DNA of 64,000 nucleotides. It comes from Clitoria ternatea. Lineage: Eukaryota; Streptophyta; Magnoliopsida; Fabales; Fabaceae. This document shows positions 11,204 through 24,900 of this stretch, in pieces. The notes under the pieces are model-generated. The model had not been told where the DNA came from. It saw only the letters and a program-made list of their open reading frames with translations, and did not search any database. Position 1 is the first letter of the stretch; each line of letters begins with the position of its first letter. Both the position numbers and the translations under genes were made by a program. The stretch covers positions 1 to 64,000 of the forward strand of contig JAYKXN010000200.1 in the NCBI GenBank assembly GCA_037962975.1, in the 5' to 3' direction.

Positions 11204-12882
11204 CACATTAATAATTCATTTTTAAATCAATATTTTAATATTTTGGGTAAATTTTTTGACATAGTAAAGTAACATATAAATGATGGATTTTCAAATCAGT
11301 TATATATATACATATATCAATAGATATGATTCTCAGATATCTCTTAATATTTGTTCCATAAGACTCGTTATGTAAATACTTATTATTTGAATTTAATAAT
11401 TTTAACATTCTAAAATTAGCCATCCAAATACACTCTAAGGCTTAGCTCTTCAATGCTAAAAATAAAATTCAAACTTCAATAACGAATTTTCAATATGATT
11501 GTGAGTTCAAGAATTCTTTGAAACCCATGGAAATTTTATTTAGGAATTACTTATTTGATGGAAACTAATAGATAAAGCATTGTCAAAGCTTGTGTAGTCC
11601 ATTTAAATGCTAATTTTAAGCTAAAATTATGTGTACTTATGATCTTTAAAAGCTCAATTTAGATATTGTTTGTTCCTTAATATGTCAGTACTGACTCATC
11701 TTTGAAATCTAAAAATAAAACATATAGAATAACAACTTAATAATTTTAAAATATTATAAAATTAAAATTAAAAATAATTATGGTAATTGTTTTTATAATT
11801 ATACTAGTTACACTTTTGTAACAATAGTGACCTAATAGACATTATAAATTTAGCTAAATAGACTTGATAAGTAAAACTTTGGACAATTTCACTGAAAATA
11901 ATATGGTTGTGTTGTGAGGCAATGTTGACCATATATGTGTAGCCTATAATGTCTGACACCCCTATTTAGAGTAAAAAAGTAAGGACTTCATTTTCTTATT
12001 ATTGAAGAGTAATATAGAGAACCATTTTTAAAAAGTTTAATATGTAGTTAATCTTAATGGTTTATATGTTTGACTTCTTCTTAAACCTAATATATGTTAT
12101 TATTATGTTCTTTACTCATATATATATATATGTATGTACATATTAATAATTTTTTTAAAATCAATGTTTTAAAATTTAGGGTAAAGTTTTTGACATAGTA
12201 AAGTAAAAAATAAATGATGGATTTGCAAATCAATTATATATATAGATACATGACTAGATATGATTCTCAGATATTTCTTAATATTTTTTCTCATAAGACT
12301 TGTTTTGTAAATACTTATTATTTGAATTTAATAATTCTAACATTCTAAAATTAGCCATCCAAATATACTCTAAGACTTAGCTCTTCAATGCTAAAAATTA
12401 AATTTAAACTTCAATAATGATTTTTCAATATTATTATGAGTTCAAGAATTGTTTGAAACACCTGGAAATTTTATTTAGGAATTACTTATTTGATGGAAAC
12501 TAATAGATGAAGCATTTTCAAAGCTTGTGTAGTCCATTTAAATGCTAATTTTGAGCTCAAATTATGTTGAGTTATGATCTTTTAAAGCTCAATTTAGATA
12601 TTGTTTGTTCCTTCATATGTCGGTAGTGACTCATATTGGAAATCTAAAAGTGAAACATATAGACTAACAACTTAATAATTTTTAAAATATTATAAAATTA
12701 CAATTAAAAATAGTGATGGTAATTGTTTTTATAATTATACTAATTATATTTTTGAAATCATAGTGACCTAATAGACATTATAAATTTAGCTAAATAGACT
12801 TGATAAGCAAACCTTAGGCCAATTTCACTAAAAGAAAAAATATGGTTATGTTGTGAGGCAATGTTGACAACATATGTGTAGG

Positions 12883-14880
12883 CACTATAAGAAATACGCG
12901 GTTTTATGGCGGTTTATTAGTAGGGGTTACTTAGAACCACCGCAAGTAAGCACATTATTGAATTGGATGAAGAAAGTTAACAGCGATTCTGTAACTGCCG
13001 TTAATTTCCCGTTTAAATGGGCACGTGCAGGTCACGTGGTCTTTTTCCCTCCCATCATGGTTCTTTTATTTTCATTTCCCTCTTCTCCTAAATCCCTAAC
13101 CCTTAATTTTTCTCATTTCCCTCTTATCTACCGCGTATCTCACTCTCTGTTCAGCACCTTTTCACTCTCTTCCTGTCATCTCTTAATCCTTTCTCCCTAT
13201 CGTGCCTTTGTTCACATGTACCTTCTTATAGTCCTTGTCGTACCTCCGCTCGCTGCGCGACTGTGCCACCATGGAAGAGTCCCAATGGTGAACCATCATG
13301 CCTTCAAACCACCACGCGTCTCATCTTCTCACTGTGACTAGCGTTCCACTGTAGCACCACTTCACTGTTACCATTGCCTCTAAAATTTGAAGCTTCAACA
13401 TTTTTGTTTCTTCCATTTCACGCTGAGTTTTATAAGGTTTTAATTTCTCATTTTGTTATTAGTTATTTTTCTGCTTCTGAAGTTTCTATATAGTTTCTGG
13501 GTTAGTCTTTCTTTTGTTGCAGTGATTTATGATTTTTGGGTTCCATTTTTGCTTCTGTTTATGCACTTTTACAGTTTCTGTTTATGTGCTTTTACAGTAT
13601 AAAAGAAAATCATGATTTCCTTTTGTCCAACAGTCTTCGCTGCTCTATTTTTTGGTTCTACCATCATATGCTTGATTTAGCATTTATCATTGGTTTTGGC
13701 TGGCTGCTCACCATATTGTAGAAGGATCCATATTTCTATTAAAGTTACTATTGTGAAACTGGATTAATGTATCAATCTTTTTTTGTTTTTGTTATGTTTG
13801 ATGGATTTAGATCATTGAAAGCATTTGGATCGACAAATTTTTCCATGATTCCTAATGGTAGTTCCCTTGGATTCATGGTTACATCCTTTATTTGGTGTTT
13901 GTTCGAGCATGAAGATATGGTGTTTGATAACAGTTCTATGATGATTCATTGGTTCTGGTTCAGTTTTAGACTTTGTTTTTTGCCTATATTTTTCTTGAAC
14001 ACCAACTGTTTTGTGAAATGCCTTTTCGTTGTTTTGCTTCTAATATTGTTTTCTCTTATTTTATCCCAGTATCAGTTTTGTTCAATGTTGATGGCAGAAA
14101 ATTAGAGATATATTAAAAATGGCTTTTGGTGGATGCTATATTGTTTTGATGATGACACTCTTCTCAATCTATACGGGGTTTATATATAATGAATTCTTCT
14201 CTGTTCCATTTGAACTGTTTGGACCATCAGCCTATGGATGTCGTGATACTTCATGCAGGTGGTTACTAATATAATTTATTCAAAGTATTGATTGTCTTTT
14301 ATGCTTGCTGGTAACCTTATATATGTGCGTAATATTTATTATTTCATCCTTAGGGATGCTTCCACCATAGGCTTAATAAAAGTACGTGACGCTTACCCGT
14401 TTGGTGTGGATCCTAAATGGTATGGTACTCGGAGTGAACTGCCATTTCTTAACTCCTTAAAGATGAAGATGTCAATTCTACTAGGAGTATCTCAAATGAA
14501 TCTTAGAATTATAATGAGTTACTATAATGCAAAATACTTTGAAAACAACATAAATATATGGTAATAGCAAAAGTACAACATTAGTTGAATGTGGTCTATG
14601 GTTTGTTGTTTATAGTGTTCACTATTCATTGTATGCTTTTCTAATGTTGCTTCAGGTACCAGTTTGTTCCCCAGATGAAGTGGTGCACTGGATCAAAGGC
14701 TGACCTGTATCATGTGATGATATACATGTTCCTAAGTCCAACTGATGATTTAGGTGAAAACCAGCTTTTTGTTGGCCAACAGTTCCTTTAAGTAAGAAAT
14801 TTCAACTTTGATTTGCATCCATTTTTCTATTTAAAAATACTGAACAGAAGCCACATCACATCTGAACTCTCCACTGTTGA
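12883..14880 (+). mobile_element. CACTA transposon, copy 1, 3'-truncated
   Basis: Starts CACTATAAGAAAT directly after the AGG target in a B monomer (GTGTAGG|CACTA), the same position as the complete copy at 55904. Sub-terminal GGCGGTTT and AACCACCGC motifs follow within 60 bp. The interior holds pieces of a V-ATPase subunit a gene with introns. Sequence shared with the complete copy stops at CTCCACTGTT (14878). About 1.2 kb including the 3' terminal repeat is missing, and a family A monomer begins at about 14891. No transposase is present. Without its 3' end this copy should be immobile. Confidence 0.87.
14098..14791 (+). pseudogene. V-ATPase subunit a (VHA-a) gene fragment in CACTA copy 1
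   Basis: Three consecutive exon remnants of the 100-kDa membrane subunit a, which forms part of the proton path of the vacuolar or Golgi V-ATPase. Exon remnant 14098-14258 encodes FSIYTGFIYNEFFSVPFELF and ends with AG|GTGGTT. Exon remnant 14354-14560 encodes DAYPFGVDP and SELPFLNSLKMKMSILLG. Exon remnant 14656-14791 encodes KADLYHVMIYMFLSP and DDLGENQLF. Introns keep GT and AG ends and reading phase is preserved across the joins, so the fragment was captured as DNA, not as cDNA. Relative to family members as I recall them, about 16 residues between VPQM and KWCTG are absent. The last codon before the donor is TAA where Gln is usual. Only a central slice of a protein of about 800 residues is present, so it cannot be functional. 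Confidence 0.87.
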
Positions 14881-14900
14881 AAAAACTGGTATGTGTTGAA
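14879..14900. other. Breakpoint joining CACTA to family A
   Basis: CACTA similarity stops at CTCCACTGTT (14878). A short filler, GAAAAAACTG, follows, and then the A-monomer sequence GTATGTGTTGAAAAAA. The motif TGTTGAAAAAA thus appears twice within about 20 bp, as if the filler was copied from the A end. This resembles end joining with a templated insertion. Confidence 0.6.
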
Positions 14901-17620
14901 AAAAATAATCAATGCACATTGTAAATTGAAAAAAGTCATATAAAAATTAACATGAAAAATTCTAAAACACATGTCATAAAAAGGATAAGAGAAAATACAT
15001 TACAAATTAAGGAAAAATAAAATATATTATTTATATTTTTAATTAATATTAATATATTTTAAATTAAATGCATCAACTAAGACTTGGTGTCATCGCTTAC
15101 GCAATTCTCTTTCAAAATAAACCTTAAAAAAAGAATATAATTATTAATAATATATAATTTGTTAATTAATTTTGTCACATTCTTTTACTATCAATCTTTA
15201 CTATCAATAAATGGAAAAAGGGAATTAATCAACTTCTATTGATAATTGATAGTAAAAGTGAGAGAATTCTAATGTTATAAAACGACTAAAAAAACTTACA
15301 AAGACCTCATAAATGGACACGCATGGATGGACGCACATACGCATGCACGAAAATTATTAAGTAGTTTCATTGTATGGAATCCAAAATAACATTAAAAGTA
15401 TTTATAAATATTGTATAAAACTTTTAAAAAGAAAAGAAATCTCGCCACTAGTGCATTTTCTATCACCGTATTCTGTTAATTTATGTTGATTAAGAAATTT
15501 AGTTATTTTTGGTACATATATTAGACTTGTCAATTATTCTTGGCATACTTTTAAAATTACATTGAATAATAAAGAAGAAAGATCAATGATTATTTCGTAT
15601 TCCATTGATATAAGTAGTATAAAGATTAATTTTTAAGAGTATGTGTTAAAAAAATAATCAATGCACATTGTAAATTGAAAGAAGTCATATAAAAATTAAC
15701 ATGAAAAATTCTAAAACACATGCCATAAAAAGGATAAGAGACAATACATTAAAAATTAAGGAAAAATATATTATTTATATTTTTAATTAATATTAATACA
15801 TTTTAAATTAAATGCATTAATTAAGACTTGTGTGATCCCTTACACGATTCTCTTACTAAATAAACCTTAAAAAATTAAAGAATATAATTAATAATAATAT
15901 ATAGTTTGTTAATTAATTTTGTCACATTCTTTTACTATCGATCTTTACTATCAATAAATGGAAAAAGGAATTCATCATCTTCTATTGATAATTGATAGTA
16001 AATGTGAGAAAGTCTAATTAAGAATAATATTTATAAAATAATAACATATAATTGATATCAAAGATGACTAACTTCATTTAAGAATGCTATTTGTAAAAAT
16101 AATGATCATTTTGGTTATAAAACGACTAAAAAATTCACAAAGACTTCATAAATGCACACGCATGCATGGACGCACGTACACACGCATAAAAACTATTAAG
16201 TAGTTTCATTCTATGGAATCTAGAACAACATTGAAAGTATTTATAAATATTGTATAAATCTTTTAAAAAGAAAAGAAGTCTCGCTACTAGTTCTTTTTCT
16301 ATCACCATATTATGTTATTTTATGTTGAGTAAGAAATTTAGTTATTTTAGGTAAACATATTAAACTTGTCAATTATTCTTGGCATAGTTTTAAAATTATG
16401 TTGAATAATAGGATGAAAGAACAATGATTATTTATATTTTTAATTAATATTCTATATTTATATAAAAATTAACAAGAAAAATTCTAAAACACATGTCATA
16501 AAATATATTATTTATATTTTTAATTAATATTATATATTTTAAATTACATACATCAATTAAAACCCGATGTGAACCCTTACGCGATTCTCTTACTAAATAA
16601 ACCTTAAAAATAAAACAATATAATTAATAATAATATATAATTTGTTAATTATATTTGTCAGATTCCTTTACTATCGATCTTTACTATCAATAAATTTAAA
16701 AAGGGAACTAATCAACCTCTATTGATAATTGATAGTAAAAGTGAAAGAATTCTAATTAATAATGTTATTTATAAAAATAATAACATATCATTGATATCAA
16801 AGATAACTGAATCCATTTAAGAATGCTATTTGTACAAATAATGATTCATTCACATCATAAAACGACTAAAAAAACTCAAAGACTTTATAAATGGACACAT
16901 ATGCTTGGACGCACGTACGCACACATGAAAATTATTAAGTAGTGTCATTGTATGGAATCCAAAACAACATTGAAAGTATTTATAAATAATGTATAAAACT
17001 TTTAAAAAGAAAAGAAGTCTCGCCACTAGTACTTTTTCTATCATCATATTATGTTATTTTATGTTGATTAACAAATTTAGTTAATTTAGGTAAATATATT
17101 AAACTTGTCAATTATTCTTGGTATACTTTTAAAATTACATTGAATAATAAAGAAGAAAGATCAATAATTATTTCATATTCCATTGATATAAATAGTATCA
17201 AGATTAATTAATAAGAGTATGTGTTTAAAAAAATAATCAATGTACATCGTAAATTGAAAGAAGTCATATAAAAATTAACATGAAAAATTCTAAAACACAT
17301 GACATAAAATGGATAAGAGAAAATACATTAAAAATTAAGGAAAAATAAATATATTATTTATATTTTTAATTAATATTAATATATTTTAAATTAAATGCAT
17401 CAATTAAGACTTGATATGACCCCTTACACGATTCTCTTACTAAATAAACATCAAAAAATAAAAGAATATAATAATTAATAATATATAATTTGTTAATTAA
17501 TTTTATCACCCAATAAATGAAAAAGGGAATTAATCATCTTCTATTGATAATTGATAGCAAAAGTGAGAGAATCTAATTAAGAATAATATTTATAAAAATA
17601 ATAACATATAATTGATATCA
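14891..17620 (+). repeat. Partial third copy of the 1-6228 duplicated block
   Basis: Matches 1752-5198 closely, sharing TGTCATCGCTTACGCAATTC (15089) and the GTTGAGTAAG monomer variant near 16324. It lacks the palindromic element: the uninterrupted target reads ATTAATAATAATATATAG near 15888-15904. It keeps a segment around 15025-15080 that copy 1 has lost near 1890, so neither is a direct derivative of the other in its present form. Confidence 0.8.
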
Positions 17621-20600
17621 AAGATCCATTTAAGAATGCTATTTGTAAAAATAATAATATTCACGTTATAAAACGACTAAAAAACTCACAAAGACTTCAT
17701 AAAAGCATACGCATGCATGGACGCACGTACGCACGCACGAAAATTATTATGTACTATTATTGTGTGGAATCTAAAACAACATTAAAAGTATTTATAAATA
17801 TTGTATAGAACTTTTAAAAAGAAAAGAAGTCTCGCCACTACCTCTTTTTTTATCAACATATTATGTTATTTTATGTTTATTAAGAAATTTAGTCATTTTT
17901 GGTAAAAATATTAAACTTGTCAATTATTCTTGGTATACTTTTAAAATTACATTGAATAGTAAGGAAGAAAGATCAATGATTATTTCATATTGCACTGATA
18001 TAAATAGTGTTAAGACTAATTAATAAGGGTATGTGTTGAAAAAAATAATCAATGCACATTGTAAATTGAAAGAAGTCATATAAAATTAACAATAAAAATT
18101 CCAAAACACGTCTCACAAAAGGGATAAGGGAAAATACATTAAAAACTAAAAAAATAAAATATATTATTTATATTTTTATTATAATAAATATATTTTAAAT
18201 TAAATGCATCAAATAAGACTTGTTGTGATCCCTTACATGTTTTTCTTACTAAATAAACCTTAAAAAATAAGAGAACATAATTATTAAAATATATATAATT
18301 TGTTAATTATTTTTGTCAGATTCTTTTATTATTGATCTTTACTATCAATAAATGGAAAACAGAATTAATCATCTTCTATTGATAATTGATAGCAAAAGTG
18401 AGAGAATCTAATTAAGAATAATATTTATAAAAATAATAAGATATAATTGATATCAAAGATGACTGAATCTATTTAAGAATGTTGTTTGTAAAAATAATAA
18501 TATTCACGTTATAAAACGACTAAAAAACTCAAAAAGACTTCATAAATGCATACACATGCCTGGACGCACATACGCACGCACGAAAATTATTATGTACTAT
18601 TATTATATGGAATCCGAAACAACATTAAAAGTATTTATAAATATTGTAGAACTTTTAGAAAGAATAGAAGTCTCGCCACTACTTCTTTTTCTATCAACAT
18701 ATTATGTTATTTTATGTTGCTTAAGAAATTTAGTTATTTTAGGTAAACATATTAAACTTGTCAATTATTCTTGGTATACTTTTAAAATTATATTGAATAA
18801 TAAGGAAGAAAGATCAATGATTATTTCATATTCCACTGATATAAATAGTATCAAGATTAATTAATAAGAGTACGTATTGAATAAATTAACCAATGCACAT
18901 TGTAAATTGAAAGAAGTCATATAAAATTAACAAGAAAAATTCTAAAACACGTCTCATAAAAAGGATAAGAGAAAATACATTACAAATTGAGGAAAAATAA
19001 AATATATTATTTATATTTTTTATTAAAATAAATATATTTTAAATTAAATTGATCAAATAAGACTTAATATGATCCCTTACGTGATTCTTTTACTAAAACA
19101 ACCTTAAAAAATAAAAGAATACAATTATTAATAATATAAAATTTGTTAATTATTTTTGTCAGATTCTTTTACTATCGATCTTTACTATCATTAAATGGAA
19201 TAGGGAATTAATCATCTTCTATTGATAATTGATAGCAAAAGTGAGAGAATCTAATTAAGAATAATATTTATAAAAATAATAACATATAATTGATATCAAA
19301 GATGACTGAATCCATTTAAGAATGCTATTTGTTAAAATAATAATATTCTCGTTATAAAACGACTAAAAAACTCGAAATGACTTCATAAATACACACGCAT
19401 GCATGGACGCACGTACGCACACATGAAAATTATCATGTACTATTATTGTATGGAATCCAAAACAACATTAAAAGTATTTATAAATATTCTATAAAACCTT
19501 TAAAAAGAAAAGACATCTCGTCATTGCTTCTTTTTTATCAACATATTATGTTATTTTATGTTTATTAAGAAATTTAGTTATTTTAGGTAAACACATTAAA
19601 CTTGTCAATTTTTTTTGGTATACTTTCAAAATTACATTGAATAATAAGGAAGAAAGATCAATGATTATTTCATATTCCACTGATATAAATAGTATCAAGC
19701 TTAATTAATAAGAGTATGTGTTGAAAAAAATAATATATAAAACACGTCTCATAAAAAGGATAAGAGAAAATACATTAAAAACTAAGGAAAAATAAAATAT
19801 AATATTATCTTTCTTAATAATATTAATATCTTTTAAATTAAATAGATCAAATAAGACTTGATGTGATCCCTTACGTGATTTTCTTACTAAATAAACCTTA
19901 AAAAATTAAGGAATATAATTATTAATAATATATAATTTGTTATTTATTTTTGTCAGATTGTTTTACTATCGATCTTTACTATCAATAAATGGAAAAGGGA
20001 ATTAATCATCTACTATTGATAATTGATAGCAAAAGTGAGAGAATCTAATTAAGAATAATATTTATAAAAATAATAATATATAATTGATATCAAAGATGAC
20101 TGAATCCATTTAAGAATGATATTTGAAAAAATAATTATATTCTCGTTATAAAATGACGAAAAAACTCGTAAAGACTTCAAAAATGCACAACTATGCATGG
20201 ACGCACGTACGCACGCACGAAAATTATTATGTATTATTATTGTATGGAATCCAGAACAACATTAGAAGTATATATAAATATTGTATAGAACTTTTAAAAA
20301 GAAAAGAAGTCTCGCCACTACTTCTTTTTCTATCAACATATTATGTTATTTTATGTTTATAAAGAAATTTAGCTATTTTAGGTAAACATATTAAACTTGT
20401 CAATTATTCTTGGTATACTTTTAAAATTACATTGAATAATAAGGAAGAAAGATCAATGATTATTTCATATTCCACTGATATAAATAGTATTAAGACTAAT
20501 TAATAAGAGTATGAGTTGAAAAAAATAACTAATGCACATTGTAAATTGAAAGAAGTCATATAAAATTAAAAAGAAAAATTCTAAAACACGTCTCATAAAA

Positions 20601-21810
20601 AGCATAAGAGAACGTACATTAAAAACTATGGAAAGTAAAATATAATACTATATTTTTTAATAATATTAATATCTTTTAAATTAAATGGATCAAACAAGAC
20701 TTGATGTGATCGCTTACGCGATTCTCTTACTTAATAAACCTTAAAGATAAAAAGAATATAATTATTAATAATATATAATTCGTTAATTATTTTTGTTTGA
20801 CTCTTTTACTATCGATCTTTACTATCAATAAATGGAAAAGGGAATTAATCATCTTCTATTGATAATTGATAGCAAAAGCGAGGGAATCTAATTAAGAATA
20901 ATATTTATAAAAATAATAACATATAATTGATATCAAAGATGACTGAATCTATTTAAGAATGCTGTTTGTAAAAATAATGATATTCACATTATAAAACGAC
21001 TAAAAAACTCACAAAGTCTTCATAAAAGCATACGCATGCATGGACACACGTACGCAGACATGAAAAATATTATGTACTATTATTGTACGGAATCTAAAAT
21101 AACATTAAAAGTATTTATAAATATTGTATAGAACTTTTAAAAAGAAAAGAAGTCTCGCCACTATTTCTTTTTCTATCAACATATTATGTTATTTTATGTT
21201 TATTAAGAAATTTTGTTATTTTAGGTAAACATATTAAATTTGTCAATTATTCTTGGTATACTTTTAAATTTACAATGAAAAATAAGGAAGAACGATCAAT
21301 GATTATTTCATATTCCACTGATATAAATAGTTTCAAGATTAATTAAAAAGAGTATGTGTTGAAAAAAATAATTAATGCACATTGTAAATTGAAAGAAGTC
21401 ATATAAAATTAACAAGAAAAATTTTAAAACACGTCTCACAAAAGGGATAAGAGAAAATACATAAAAAACTAAGAAAAATAAAATATATTTTTTATTAAAA
21501 TAATATATTTTAAATTAAATGCATCAAATAAGACTTGTTGTGATCCCTTACGTGATTTTCTTACTAAATAAACCTTAAAAAATAAAATAATATAATTATT
21601 AAAATATATATAATTTGTTAATTATTTTTGTCAGATTCTTTTACTATTGATCTTTACTATCAATAAATGGAAAATGAAATTAATCATCTTCTATTGATAA
21701 TTAATAGCAAAAGTGAGAGAATGTAATTAAGAATAATATTTATAAAAATAATAACATATAATTGATATTAAAGGTGACTGAATTCATTTAAGAATGCTAT
21801 TTGTAAAAAT
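14891..21810. repeat. Family A satellite-like tandem array, block 2
   Basis: Eight monomers, with the marker box near 15320, 16160, 16900, 17716, 18556, 19400, 20194 and 21036. The first part (14891-17620) is a close paralogue of 1752-5198. From about 17625 the monomers belong to a distinct subfamily recognisable by AATAATAATATTCACG, CATGTACTATTATTG, ATAGAACTTTTAAAAAG, CCACTACTTC and ATATTATGTTATTTTATGTTTATTAAG. A deletion at 17509 removes about 30 bp of the dyad region. No gene is supported. The array ends at the sharp A-to-B switch near 21810. Confidence 0.92.
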
Positions 21811-21947
21811 AGAAAGGACTTTATTTTCTTGTTTTTGAAGAGTATAATAGGGAACCATTTTTAAAAAGTTTAATATGTACTTAATCTTAATGTTTTATAA
21901 GTATGGCTTCTTCTTAAGCCTATTAAAAGTTATTATTATGTTCTTTA

Positions 21948-21983
<36 letters not shown>

Positions 21984-24900
21984 TGTATGCACATTAATAA
22001 TTCATTTTAAATTAATATTTTAAAATTTAGGGTAAAGTTTTTGACATAGTAAAGTAACATAAAAATAATTGATTTACAAATCAATTATACATATACATAC
22101 ATGAATAGATATGATTCTTAGATATCTCTAAATATTTGTTCACATAAGACTCGTTTTGTAAATACTTATTATTTGAATTCTAACATTCTAAAATTAGTCA
22201 TCCAAATATACTATAAGGTTTAGCTCTTCAATGCTAAAAATTAAATTCAAACTTCAATAAGAAATTGTCAATATGATTGTGAGTTAAAGAATTCTTTGAA
22301 ACCCCAGAAAAGTTTATTTAGGAATAACTTGTTTGATGAAAACTAATACGTGAAGCATTTTCAAAGCTTGTGTAGTCCATTTAAATGCTAATATTGAGCT
22401 CAAATTATGTTCATTTATGATCTTTTAAAGCTTAATTTAGATATTGTTTGTTCCTTAATATGTCGGTATTGACCCATCTTTGAAATCTAAAAACAAATCA
22501 TATAGAATAACAACTTAATAATTTTAAAATATTATAAAATTAAAATTAAAAATAGTTATGGTAATTGTTTTTATAATTTTACTAGTTGCATTTTTGAAAT
22601 CATAGTGACCTAATATACATTATAAATATAGCTAAATAGACTTGATAAGCAAACCTTAGGACAATTTCACTTAAAGCAAAAATATGGTTGTGTTGTGAGG
22701 CAATGTTGACCACGTATGTGTAGCATATGATGAGTGACACCCCTATTTAGAGTAAAAAAGAAAGGACTTCATTTTCTTGTTTTTGAAGAGTAATATAGAG
22801 AACCAGTTTTAAAAAGTTTAATATGTAGTTAATCTTAAACTTTTATAAGTTTGGCTTCTTCTTAAGCCTATTAAATGTTATTATTATATTCTTTACTTAT
22901 ATATATATATATAATATTTGTGTGTGTACACATTAATATTCCATTTTTAAATCAATATTTTAAAATTTAGGGTAAAGTTTTTGACATAGTAAAGTAACAT
23001 ATAAATGATGGATTTGCAAATCAATTATACATATACATACATCGATAGATATGATTCTCAAAAATCTCTTAATACTTGTTCACATAAGACTAATTTTGTA
23101 AATACTTATTATTTGAATCTAATAATTCTAACATTCTAAAATTAGCCATCCAAATATACTCTAAGGTTTAACTCTTCAATGCTAAAAATCAAATTAAAAC
23201 TTCAATAAGAAATTTTCAATATGATTATAAGTTCAAGAATTCTTTGAAACACCAGAAAATTTTATTTAGGAATGATGTATTTGATGGAAACTAATACGTG
23301 AAGAATTTTTAAAGCTTGTGTAGTCCATTTAAATGCTAATATTGAGCTCAAATTATGTTGAGTTATGATCTTTTAAAGCTTAATTTAGATATTGTTTGTT
23401 CCTTAATATGTCGGTACTGACCCATCTTTTAAATCTAAAAATAAACCATATAGAATAACAACTTAATAATTTTAAAATATTATAAAATTAAAAATATGTA
23501 TGGTAATTGTTTTTATATTTGTACTAGTTACATTTTTGAAATCATAGTGACCTAATAGATATTATAAATATAGCTAAATAGACATGATAAACAAACCTTA
23601 GGACAATTTCACTAAAAGGAAAAGTATGGTTGTGTTGTGATGCAATGTTGACCACGTATGTGTAGGATATGATGAGTGACACCCCTATTTAGAGTAAAAA
23701 AGAGAGGACTTCATTTTCTTATTTTTGAAGAGTAATATAGAGAACCATTTTTAAAAAGTTTAATATGTAGTTAATCTTAAAGTTTTATAAGTTTGACTTC
23801 TTCTTAAACCTATTAAATGTTATTATTATGTTCTTTACCCTTATATATATATATATATTTGTGTGTGTATAGATTAATAATTCATTTTTAAATCATTATT
23901 CTAAAATTTAGGGTAAAGGTTTTGATATAGTAAATTAACATAAAAATGATGGATTTGCAAATCAATTATACATATACATACATGAATAGTTATGATTCTC
24001 ATATATCTCTTAATATTTTTTCACATAAAACTAATTTTGTAAATACATATTATTTGAATTTAATAATTTTAACATTCTAAAATTAGTCATCCAAATATAC
24101 TCTAAGGTTTAGCTCTTTAATGGTAAAAATCAAATTCAAACTTCAATAACAATTTTTCATAATGATTGTTAGTTAAAGAATTATTTGAAACCCCATGAAA
24201 TTTTATTTAAGAATTACTTATTTGATGGAAACAAATAGATGAAGCATTTTCAAAGCTTGTGTAGTCCATTTAAATGCTAATTTTGAGCTTAAATTATGTT
24301 GAGTTATGATCTTTTAAAGCTTAATTTAGATATAATTTGTTCCTTGATATGTCGGTATGACTCATCTTCGAAATCTAAAAACAAAAATATAGAATAAGAA
24401 CTTAATATTTTAAAATATTATAAAGTTAAAAATAATTATGGTAATTATTTTTATAATTATACTAGTTATATTTTGGAAATCATAGTGACCTAATAGACAT
24501 TATAAATTTAGCTAAGTAGACTTGATAAGCAAACCATAGGACAATTTCACTGAAAGAAAAAATATGATTGTGTTGTGAGGCAATGTTGACCACATATGTG
24601 TAGGTTATGATGACTGACACAACTATTTAGAGTGAAAAAGAAAAGACTTCATTTTCTTGTTTTTGAAGAGTAATATAGAGAAACATTTTTTAAAAGTTTA
24701 ATATATAGTTAAGCTTAATGTTTTATAAGTTTGACTTCTTCTTAAACCTATTCAATGTTATTATTATGTTCTTTACTCTTATATATATATATATTTATAT
24801 ATGTTTGTGTGTGTACACATTAATAATTCATTTGTAAATCAATGTTTTAGACTTTAAGGTAAAGTTTTTGACATAGTAAATTTGCAAATCAGTTATAGAT

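Larger units (their letters stand above)
7282..12882. repeat. Family B satellite-like tandem array, block 1
   Basis: About six monomers of a second AT-rich repeat unrelated to family A. The (AT)n tract recurs near 8362, 9280, 10217, 11166 and 12117, giving monomers of 918-951 bp. Fixed landmarks per monomer are AATTTAGGGTAAAGTTTTTG, ATTAGCCATCCAAATATAC, TGTAGTCCATTTAAATGC, TATGTCGGTACTGAC, GGCAATGTTGACCAC and GAACCATTTTTAAAAAG. No coding gene is supported. From 7838 the block is nearly identical to 50857 onward. The last monomer is cut by the CACTA element, whose AGG target is at 12880-12882. Confidence 0.92.
7838..14878 (+). repeat. Large duplicated block, copy 1 (partner 50857-57788)
   Basis: Family B monomers plus the first two thirds of the CACTA element are shared in the same order with 50857-57788. 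Both copies have the same CACTA insertion point. Copy differences include loss of the whole (AT)n tract at 54204 in the partner and a gap of about 104 bp in the partner's CACTA relative to 13033-13136. The similarity ends abruptly inside the CACTA element at 14878. Confidence 0.88.

Noticed and set aside
13096..13110. CCCTAACCCT-like telomere motif in CACTA copy 1, and TTTAGGGT in every B monomer
   Set aside because: Only isolated single units, with no tandem TTTAGGG array, so there is no support for an interstitial telomere.
12874..13341. 155-codon plus-strand frame spanning the start of CACTA copy 1
   Set aside because: It begins in the B monomer, crosses the transposon terminus and runs through the pyrimidine-rich leader-like stretch. 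No domain is recognisable, and copy 2 has a 104-bp deletion in it.
13767..14105. 112-codon hydrophobic frame just before the V-ATPase pieces
   Set aside because: It is T-rich and lies where an intron should precede the first exon remnant, ending at an acceptor-like GGCAG. Copy 2 carries an early stop. It looks like intron sequence.
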